Source: Draconibacterium orientale (GTDB lineage Bacteria; Bacteroidota; Bacteroidia; Bacteroidales; UBA12170). Taken from it: DNA of 12,480 nt. The position numbers were made by a program, and so were the translations under genes. Below, piece after piece: positions 6,487 to 12,480 of the stretch. How positions within the stretch are numbered: position 1 is the first letter of the stretch; every line of letters starts with the position of its first letter. The DNA lies in NCBI GenBank assembly GCA_020718315.1, contig DYSK01000057.1, forward strand, positions 1 through 12,480, in the 5' to 3' direction. Below the pieces are notes generated by a model. It did no database searches. It worked only from the letters and a program-made list of their open reading frames with translations, and was not told the origin of the DNA.

Positions 6487-7702
6487 CATTCGTCAGGATT
6501 AATTTACCGGTTTCGCTCTTATTTCCAACTTGAAGTTTATAAAAATAAATGCCCGGGACAACTCTTTGTCCATGGGCATTTTTTGCATCCCAACGTATTG
6601 ACTTGTTTCCCTGACTTTCCCATTCATCTTTTAGAGTGATTATTTTCTCACCTGAAACAGAAAAAATACTTAGTCGGACATGCTCAGCTCGTTCTAAATA
6701 GTAACGAATATTCGTGCTTTTGCTAAAAGGATTGGGATAGGTGGCATCTCGCGCGAAAGTTGGTTTTATTTCTTCATTTGTTCCGGTAAAATTAAAAATT
6801 TCATACATTGTATTGCCTGTTGCTTTTTGAGGTTGAATGCCTAACAGATAGGAGGCCGTCACAGTCATGTCGGGAATGTTGCGGTATTGAGTCGAAACAA
6901 AATTTTTCTTTATATCAGGTCCTACGGCCAAAAATTGAATATGTCTGCATCCTTCACAACTACAACCGTGGTTCTGAAATCCTCCATGTTGATCATCGTG
7001 TCGCCCATGATCATTCGTAACAATGAGTGTTGTGCTATTTTTATAAAAAGGATCGGACTGAAGTTTTTCCCACAATACGCCTACAATGCTATCGGCAGTT
7101 TGAATAGAAGCAGTATAGTTTTCCCAAATCCCCAAATGCCCTGCGTGGTCAACCTCAGCTAAATAAACCAGCATAAAGTGCGGATGAGAATCCGCCATAA
7201 CCATCTGCGCTTGCGTAGCAACTTCTTGATCTGAGCTGCCAACGCTATGAAATTCGGGCCAGTAGTTTGGACCGTAATCGATATCAAAACTTGGTAACCA
7301 TAAACTTGGAACGTATTTTAAAACATAAACGCAATCTTCGGCGGGTTTATTTTTTTGTTTTCGATAATATTCGAATAGAGTGGGGAGAACAGCATATTGT
7401 GTTGATGTTCCTTGATAAACTATCGGTTCTACGGCTGTCCATGCTCCACACCATAAAGCCGGAATTGCGCGCGAGGTGTATGTGTAGTTGTTGTTTGCAA
7501 AATTATCGAGTAGTGTGCCTTCCTGCGATAATGCCTTCATTTTTGGAATATATTTATAGGTGGGATCGCCAAAAGTTTCGGTATAGCGTGCTCCATCAAT
7601 AATCACAATCATCATTTTATCAGCAATTTGAGAGAAAGCTGCATTTAGCATCGAAAAGAGTACGATAAAGATCAAAAGTGCTTTTCGTTGTCTTGGTTTC
7701 AT
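6479..7702 (-). CDS. Secreted alkaline-phosphatase-superfamily protein with T9SS sorting domain
   Basis: A 407-residue predicted metal-dependent phosphatase or phosphodiesterase, exported by Sec (signal peptide 1-24, cleavage near AFS|Q) and then by the type IX system. The metal-site pattern is visible: IIDGARYTETF (D36), a YTYTSRAIPALWCG segment (73-86) where T74 sits at the position of the nucleophile or the sulfatase Cys, VDHAGH (184-189), NDHGRHDD (230-237) and H245. A Cys cluster, CSCEGC (247-252), follows directly. No CxPSR formylglycine motif is present, so a classic sulfatase is unlikely. The C-terminal ~85 residues (YPNPFSKSTNIRYYL from 322, then GIYFYKLQVGNKSETGKLIL) are a T9SS type A sorting domain that is removed on secretion or anchoring. 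The substrate is unknown. The gene converges with the OB-fold gene 24 bases away. The assigned ATG gives a clean basic-hydrophobic signal peptide and has a promoter box just upstream. Confidence 0.9.
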   Translation of the reverse strand: MKPRQRKALLIFIVLFSMLNAAFSQIADKMMIVIIDGARYTETFGDPTYKYIPKMKALSQEGTLLDNFANNNYTYTSRAIPALWCGAWTAVEPIVYQGTSTQYAVLPTLFEYYRKQKNKPAEDCVYVLKYVPSLWLPSFDIDYGPNYWPEFHSVGSSDQEVATQAQMVMADSHPHFMLVYLAEVDHAGHLGIWENYTASIQTADSIVGVLWEKLQSDPFYKNSTTLIVTNDHGRHDDQHGGFQNHGCSCEGCRHIQFLAVGPDIKKNFVSTQYRNIPDMTVTASYLLGIQPQKATGNTMYEIFNFTGTNEEIKPTFARDATYPNPFSKSTNIRYYLERAEHVRLSIFSVSGEKIITLKDEWESQGNKSIRWDAKNAHGQRVVPGIYFYKLQVGNKSETGKLILTNDS

Positions 7703-7722
7703 AAAAGGTTCTGTTTAATATC

Positions 7723-7730
7723 CAAAGTTA
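7723..7730 (-). promoter_or_regulatory. Promoter -7 box for the T9SS phosphatase-like gene
   Basis: The minus strand reads TAACTTTG, an exact TAnnTTTG match, 20 bases before the ATG at 7700-7702. The implied 5' UTR is about 14 bases. A -33 TTG element is not evident at the usual spacing. Confidence 0.45.
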
Positions 7731-7764
7731 GTTTGTGCTTGCCCGAATGAATTCCTAAATTACG

Positions 7765-7962
7765 CTAATAATGTGATGATATGAGTTTCAAAATTGCATC
7801 CGCTGGTAGCAAAAGTAAGAATAAAGAATTAGCAACAATTCTTTTATTTTTTTCCATCTTGAGAAATGACTGTTCAAGTTCTATCAGAGCAAAGCGATCG
7901 ATATCTTCAAGAGCCTTTTTCGTGGCTTCTCTCGATGTTGCGATAATTGTGGGAATTAAAAT
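7765..7962 (-). pseudogene. Possible gene relic, minus strand, unrecognised
   Basis: In the 405-base gap between the phosphatase-like and patatin genes, one minus-strand frame is open for about 65 codons. It runs from after a TAA at 7963-7965 to TAG at 7765-7767. It has a helix-like, protein-like composition (ATKKALEDIDRF, ALIELEQSFLKMEKNKR) but no start codon near its beginning, only an internal ATG. The opposite-strand frame (7781-7966) is Ser-rich and less protein-like. I do not recognise the family. It could be a decayed gene end or chance. Confidence 0.25.
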
Positions 7963-8062
7963 TTAAAATATTTAGTTTAAAATCGGCAAGTTTTCTCACA
8001 AAACACAATTTATTTTGTACTACATTGCTGCTTTTAACTTCTCTATTTTGCTGCTTATTTTG

Positions 8063-8070
8063 TATATTTG
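8063..8070 (+). promoter_or_regulatory. Promoter -7 box for the patatin-barrel gene
   Basis: TATATTTG is an exact TAnnTTTG match. It lies 38 bases before the ATG at 8108, implying a 5' UTR of about 31 bases. It sits inside the longer open frame that begins at 8015, so it argues for the downstream start. A TTTTG lies only 12 bases upstream, closer than the usual -33 spacing. Confidence 0.45.
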
Positions 8071-8107
8071 GAAATCCTTTGTATCACTTATTTTCGGAAC
8101 TCAACTC

Positions 8108-10387
8108 ATGTATTATCGGATCCAATTCTTTTTATCGACATTTATTTTTATGAGTCTCATCATTTCTTCGGCTTCCGCCCAACAGCAGGAGCCGCAGGAG
8201 AAGCAGCGTCCAAAAATCGGCTTGGTTTTGAGTGGTGGCGGAGCAAAAGGACTGGCACATGTGGGCGTTTTAAAAGTATTGGAAGAAGTAGGTATTCGCC
8301 CTGATTACATTACAGGAGTTAGCATGGGATCAATTGTGGGTGGATTGTATTCGATAGGATACAGTGCTCATCAGTTAGATAGTTTAGCCATGGTTACGGA
8401 TTGGATTGCTGCTTTTTCTGATGAGGTAAGTTTTGATAAAGTTGGAATAAACATGAAAGAAGATTTTCGAAAATATCAATTAAATTTTTCGGGTAATAAT
8501 TTCAAATCTGTTAAACTTCCTCTTGGTTTAGTTCGTGGACAACTTATTTTCGAATTGCTTTCCGGAATGTGTTGGCGAGCAAATGGTGTCGAGTCGTTCG
8601 ATCATTTCCCAATTCCTTTTCGTTGCTTAGCTGCCGATATTATTTCAGGGAAAACCTATACTTTTAGTTCAGGGAGTTTGGCGCAAGCTATGCGCGCTAG
8701 TATGGCCATTCCTACTGCATTTACTCCGATTGTTAAAGATAGTTTACTGTTGGTTGATGGAGGAATTATCAATAATTTTCCGGTTCAAGAATGTATAGAT
8801 ATGGGTGCTGATATTGTGATTGGCGTTTATGTTGGCTCTCAAGAGAATATTGAAGCGAAAGATTTAAATAGTATGATAAAAATACTCATGCATTCAGCTA
8901 CTTTGTTTGGATTAAAAAATGCTGCTGAAAGTATGGGAGCTGTCGATATAAAAATTGTACCTAACATAAATGAATATGGCGTAGAGAGTTTTGGAAAGGC
9001 AAAAGAAATTGTAGATCTAGGCGAGGCAATGGCAAGAAGTGAAACGGTTTTCAATCAATTATTAGATTTAAAAAAGAAATTAGATAGTTTTCCTTCCAAT
9101 GAAAAAAAAGAACCGGTTTTCAGCGAACATGAGATTCCGATAAATAAAATTCAAATCAAAGGATTGAAATATGCAGGCCGCGATTTTGTGATTGCCATGT
9201 CGGGCATAAAAGAAAAGAGCACAGTTTCGAAAGACGAGCTGAGTTTGGCCATGAAAGTTCTATACAGTACACTAGTTTTCGAAAAGATTGAAAATTATTT
9301 TGTAAAAGAAGGGAATGCTTTTAACTTGGTTTTTGAAGTGATTGAAAAAGATCGAATACAAGCCAATGCAAGCGTGTTTTATGATAATTTTTTTGATGCC
9401 GGTTTATTGTTAAATCTCTCCTATAAGCATTTAGGTATAAAGACTTCTAAAGTTGATATCGCTTTAAATATATCAAAATTTCCACAAGTAATTTTGGCAT
9501 ACCACCTTTATGGCGGAGAAAATAAGCGTTTGTTTTTTACTTTATCTGCCAATGCACATAGTATTATAATTCCAAATTATTATGAATTTCCGAGTAGTGT
9601 AGTGGTGAGTTTAGGTCAATTTAAGAACAATCAATTGCAGCTTAGCGCAAGCGTAGGCCATTCTATAACACAAAATTCAAAAATCGAATTGAAAAGCACT
9701 TTTTCAAGCAATTATTTCTATTTACAAGACGGATTGGAAAATTTGTATGGCGTAGAACGTGTAATCGCCACAAATTTTTCGGTGGAAGCAGCATACCATA
9801 TCAACACATTCAATCATCCTATCTTTCCTACAAAAGGTTTGCGCTTGGACATGGAATATCGAAAAATTCTGAATCCAAAATCGTCTTTTCAAGATGATAA
9901 TGGGATGTTCGAAGTCATTTCGAACGAAAATGAAATAGCGGTGATTGATTTTAAACAGTATATCCGTTTTGCTCCAAGTTTTTCGCTCGTTCCGGAATTT
10001 ACGCTTGCCTATATGAGTTCCATTCCATTTTACGCCGATAAGTTTTTTCTAGGCGGAAGCGGCTTCAATTCACGACGAAACACATTCAATCAAGCAGGAG
10101 TACAACCTTATCAGATTGCCACCGACAATTTTCTGAAGTTGGGATTGGGATTCCAACTGAAGATGATTAAAAATTTGTATGTCAGCGGCTTTTGGGAATC
10201 GGCTTTTTTTATCAATCATGCCGAAACCTATTCGGAAGAATCGCTTCGTTTAAATGGTGAAACTATTTCCGGCTGGGTTGGCAGCGTAGCTTACAACTCA
10301 GTAATTGGGCCGGTCAAATTTGCCATTTCCCAAAACACCGATAATCACAAGTATTATTACTATTTCAGTTTCGGATTTCCTTTTTAA
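8108..10387 (+). CDS. Patatin-like phospholipase with POTRA and outer-membrane barrel (type Vd architecture)
   Basis: With the start at 8108 it has 759 residues. The order is: signal peptide (1-24, cleavage near ASA|Q), patatin domain (about 35-320), one POTRA-like domain (about 345-415, HEIPINKIQIKGLKYAG onwards), and a BamA/FhaC-type 16-strand-like beta-barrel (about 415-759) ending in aromatic-rich YYYYFSFGFPF. The patatin catalytic set is complete: oxyanion loop SGGGAKG (42-48), nucleophile elbow GVSMGS (S72), and DGG (D217) of the Ser-Asp dyad. The order and length match PlpD/FplA-type type Vd autotransporters, so the lipase domain should face the periplasm or cell surface. The frame is open back to 8015, but that stretch would bury the signal peptide behind a second hydrophobic segment and contains the promoter box. 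It converges with the cupin gene, 21 bases apart, with no hairpin between. Confidence 0.93.
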   Translation: MYYRIQFFLSTFIFMSLIISSASAQQQEPQEKQRPKIGLVLSGGGAKGLAHVGVLKVLEEVGIRPDYITGVSMGSIVGGLYSIGYSAHQLDSLAMVTDWIAAFSDEVSFDKVGINMKEDFRKYQLNFSGNNFKSVKLPLGLVRGQLIFELLSGMCWRANGVESFDHFPIPFRCLAADIISGKTYTFSSGSLAQAMRASMAIPTAFTPIVKDSLLLVDGGIINNFPVQECIDMGADIVIGVYVGSQENIEAKDLNSMIKILMHSATLFGLKNAAESMGAVDIKIVPNINEYGVESFGKAKEIVDLGEAMARSETVFNQLLDLKKKLDSFPSNEKKEPVFSEHEIPINKIQIKGLKYAGRDFVIAMSGIKEKSTVSKDELSLAMKVLYSTLVFEKIENYFVKEGNAFNLVFEVIEKDRIQANASVFYDNFFDAGLLLNLSYKHLGIKTSKVDIALNISKFPQVILAYHLYGGENKRLFFTLSANAHSIIIPNYYEFPSSVVVSLGQFKNNQLQLSASVGHSITQNSKIELKSTFSSNYFYLQDGLENLYGVERVIATNFSVEAAYHINTFNHPIFPTKGLRLDMEYRKILNPKSSFQDDNGMFEVISNENEIAVIDFKQYIRFAPSFSLVPEFTLAYMSSIPFYADKFFLGGSGFNSRRNTFNQAGVQPYQIATDNFLKLGLGFQLKMIKNLYVSGFWESAFFINHAETYSEESLRLNGETISGWVGSVAYNSVIGPVKFAISQNTDNHKYYYYFSFGFPF

Positions 10388-10408
10388 ATGATTCCGCCCA
10401 CGGCAATT

Positions 10409-10738
10409 CTACTTCTTTATCATTGTCAAGACCATTTTGAAATGTTCCAATGCGTTCATCGCATGCGATACATTCGCCGGCATAATAATGGCTTCGTTGG
10501 CTTCCAAAACAAATGATTTTCCACCAACAATTACCTCCGCTTTGCCTTCAACAATATAAACCAATGCGTCAAATGGAGCCGTATGTTCGCTCAATCCCTC
10601 GCCTTTATCAAAAGCAAACAAAGAGATTGTGCCGGTTTCTTTCTTGAGAATATGCTTGCTTACAACCGCCTTTTGGCTATAATCTATGCTATTTTTAAAA
10701 CTGAATTTTATTCCTTTTTGATGTTCGTTTGTTTCCAT
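10409..10738 (-). CDS. Small single-domain cupin protein
   Basis: A 109-residue cytosolic protein made of one beta-barrel cupin domain (about 36-107). Cupin motif 1 region: FAFDKGEGLSEHTAPFDALVYIVEGKAEVIVGG (42-74), with H53 and E64 near the usual metal positions, although the canonical G(X)5HXH reads S-E-H-T-A. Motif 2 region: EANEAIIMPANVSHAMNA (79-96), with P88 and H93. Only some of the usual His/Glu metal ligands are present, so metal binding is uncertain. No signal peptide. It lies 26 bases downstream of the fusion gene on the same strand, probably in one operon. Cupins of this sort are, as I recall, frequent beside DUF2249/DUF1858-type genes in anaerobic or nitrogen-oxide metabolism clusters. 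The specific function is unknown. Confidence 0.88.
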   Translation of the reverse strand: METNEHQKGIKFSFKNSIDYSQKAVVSKHILKKETGTISLFAFDKGEGLSEHTAPFDALVYIVEGKAEVIVGGKSFVLEANEAIIMPANVSHAMNALEHFKMVLTMIKK

Positions 10739-10764
10739 GAAATCTGTTTTTAAAAAGTTTGTAT

Positions 10765-12480
10765 TTATCTAAAAATATCGAGAAAATGCTCGTCTGTCTT
10801 TGTTTCTACTATTCCTTGCTCGTAAAGAATTCGAAAATAATTCTCCACTTTATTTACCAGCTTTTCGCCCGAAACATATTCAAAGTTTACGCGATTCAAA
10901 AACAATTCTACCCGATCAACCGGTTGACGCATCATATCAAAACTTAGTTCAGCCGATGCATGGCGGTTGTTGTTTACCCAATCGATGGCTTGTTTTAACT
11001 CTTCGAGCAATACTTCCGTAATTTCTGGATAATTCCGTACAAACTCTCCATTCAACACAATGCCTGCATTTGGAAAACTACCAAAGCCCGGATTGTATTC
11101 GTTCCAAATCTTGTTGTACGAAAGAATGGAAATTTCTTCGCCACGGTCTTGCATAATTTTGATAGCATAACTGGCTTCCGGTTCGCGCAAAATCACTGTA
11201 TCGGCTTTGCCTGAAACAAAATCGGCATAGATGATTTCCGGACGACCAAATGGATTGCCATAGACAAAATTGAAATCATTGGGATTTAAACCGCTGGCTT
11301 GAATTAAATATTTTGTAATTTTTGTGGGTGGCGCTTCTTCAAACAAAGGCGTATGAATGTGTTTGCCTACTAAGTCTTTAAAACTCTCGGCTTTGTAGCC
11401 TCTGACAAGAATAACAAAATTGTCCCACACAAAAAGTGCCGGAATTTTTATGTCACTATTTTTTAATTTTGCTGATGTGATTAATGCAGAAAAACTAATA
11501 TCGGCTTTGCCATTGGCTATCCAAGCCAAATGTTTTTCCGTTTCTTCCCAAACTTTCAGTTCTTTAATGCCGATGGCTTTGCGGATCTTTTCTGATTGCA
11601 ACAAACGCATTATGACCGGATAAGCCACTGGCGTAGCCGATTGAATAACGACTTGAGGCTTGCTGCTGTTTGTATTTTCTTCACTCTGAACAATCGGTTT
11701 TTTATAAAAATAGGTCCACACCTGAAAAAATCCTTTTTCCTCCGCAATATGCTCAAATCCCATCTCCGAAAGCATATTTATCAGTGGAATGGGTTCGAAT
11801 TTTTGAATGAGAATAAATCCGGAATCCGGCTTGGTTTCGTATGCCTTTTTGATGATAATATCAAAAGGATCGCTTTGCATTTTTCGCACATCCAATACTT
11901 CAAAATTTTCTTTGCGCTCTTTCCAATCTGTGTTTTCACTTTCTTTTGGATTGAAAATGGACACTCGAAACTCGCGCCTCATTTCTACATTGAATTTATG
12001 CCCTAAACCAATCACCACATTGATCAATTCCTGTGGCTCCTCAACGGAGATAATCACCAAATTTTTTTGAGCTTCCAACTTATCAAGCATCGAAATAATT
12101 TCAGGCATACTCTCCATATTGTAGATATAGCGTTCAGGGCTTTCTTCCCAACTGATTTCTTCTCCCATTTGCATAGATGAATTCTGCGATTTTATACATT
12201 CCGGCATATTTTTGATCAGCTTGTCTTCCACTCCCAATTGCTTGTTTAAGGCGTGCAGAATTTCGCAAATGGATACACCGGTAACTTTGGCTGCATCTTT
12301 AAAGCTGGCATAGCGAGCAAGTGTGTTGTATAAAGTCGGATTTTGCATCCGTTTGAATTTTGGCGATAAGATATTTAGCGTAACTTTTAGCTCCGGATAT
12401 TTATCGAGGGTTTCTTTGATATTCGAACTGGCCAAAATGGGTTCAATATCCGTTTTTTCTTCCTGTTTAACCGAAATGGC
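10765..12480 (-). CDS. DUF1858-DUF2249-substrate-binding-domain fusion, partial (5' end off window)
   Basis: 571 residues are visible. The frame is open to the right edge, and the TTG at 12433-12435 is internal, so the true start is outside. In visible numbering: residues 11-85 (EPILASSNIKETLDKYPELK onwards, with LSPKFKRMQNPTL and ASFKDAAKVTGVSICEILHALN) resemble DUF1858, a small helical domain found beside di-iron and hybrid-cluster proteins. Residues about 115-180 form an alpha/beta segment I cannot name. Residues 192-260 (FEVLDVRKMQ, PLINMLSEMGFEHIAEEKGFFQVW) resemble the TusA-like DUF2249. From 275 to the end is an NMT1/ABC substrate-binding-like fold (ATPVAYPVIMRLLQSEKIR, NGKADISFSALITSAKL, GNPFGRPEIIYADFVSGKAD, AGIVLNGEFVRNYPEI). 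No signal peptide precedes the binding domain, so it is probably cytosolic, which is odd for this fold. Possibly a ligand-sensing or carrier protein; function unknown. A cupin gene follows after 26 bases. Confidence 0.83.
   Translation of the reverse strand, partial: AISVKQEEKTDIEPILASSNIKETLDKYPELKVTLNILSPKFKRMQNPTLYNTLARYASFKDAAKVTGVSICEILHALNKQLGVEDKLIKNMPECIKSQNSSMQMGEEISWEESPERYIYNMESMPEIISMLDKLEAQKNLVIISVEEPQELINVVIGLGHKFNVEMRREFRVSIFNPKESENTDWKERKENFEVLDVRKMQSDPFDIIIKKAYETKPDSGFILIQKFEPIPLINMLSEMGFEHIAEEKGFFQVWTYFYKKPIVQSEENTNSSKPQVVIQSATPVAYPVIMRLLQSEKIRKAIGIKELKVWEETEKHLAWIANGKADISFSALITSAKLKNSDIKIPALFVWDNFVILVRGYKAESFKDLVGKHIHTPLFEEAPPTKITKYLIQASGLNPNDFNFVYGNPFGRPEIIYADFVSGKADTVILREPEASYAIKIMQDRGEEISILSYNKIWNEYNPGFGSFPNAGIVLNGEFVRNYPEITEVLLEELKQAIDWVNNNRHASAELSFDMMRQPVDRVELFLNRVNFEYVSGEKLVNKVENYFRILYEQGIVETKTDEHFLDIFR

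Noticed and set aside
7781..7966. A 61-codon plus-strand frame before the patatin gene.
   Set aside because: Ser/Ile-rich, no motif, no signal peptide and no promoter box upstream. The opposite strand is more protein-like, and neither is firm.
10388..10408. Bidirectional terminator between the convergent patatin and cupin genes.
   Set aside because: The 21-base gap contains no inverted repeat.
12433..12435. TTG taken as the start of the DUF1858-DUF2249-binding-domain gene.
   Set aside because: The frame stays open to the right edge, and the residues before TTG (ISVKQEEKTDIEPI) continue the DUF1858-like N-terminus. The gene is partial, not TTG-initiated.

Overview
The window looks like a chromosomal segment of a Bacteroidota (Cytophaga-Flavobacterium-Bacteroides group) bacterium. 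Four things point there: low GC; promoter-like TAnnTTTG boxes at short distances before several genes and no Shine-Dalgarno pattern; a secreted phosphatase-fold protein ending in a type IX secretion (T9SS/Por) sorting domain; and a secreted OB-fold protein of a kind common in this phylum. I cannot place it to family or genus. There are no tRNA or rRNA genes, CRISPR arrays or intact mobile elements.

Left part (1-3446, all minus strand). The 5' three quarters of trpB (tryptophan synthase beta) runs off the left edge. Ahead of it lies an apparent trp attenuator: a 21-residue leader peptide with three consecutive Trp codons, alternative pairing regions and a strong intrinsic terminator. Upstream of that are rlmF (23S rRNA m6A1618 methyltransferase) and a ZIP-family metal transporter. 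The rlmF-zip gap holds the wreck of a sigma-54-dependent (NtrC-type) activator.

Middle (3561-7702). There is an ABC-F ribosome-associated ATPase (minus). Its start should be moved downstream to 5204, because a TATCTTTG promoter box lies inside the longer open frame. Next is a secreted, low-complexity, Tyr-rich protein with a C-terminal OB-fold (plus), which converges on a secreted alkaline-phosphatase-superfamily protein with a T9SS sorting signal (minus).

Right part (7703-12480). A 405-bp gap holds a possible small gene relic and two promoter boxes. It is followed by a patatin-POTRA-beta-barrel protein (type Vd autotransporter architecture, plus), again with its start moved inward to a signal-peptide ATG. 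Converging on it is a two-gene minus-strand unit: an unusual fusion (DUF1858-like, DUF2249-like and an NMT1/ABC substrate-binding-like domain, 5' end off the window) followed after 26 bp by a small cupin.

Most of the window is housekeeping and cell-envelope genes. The parts most worth a second look are the trp attenuator in front of trpB, the fusion-cupin pair, and the sigma-54 activator relic.
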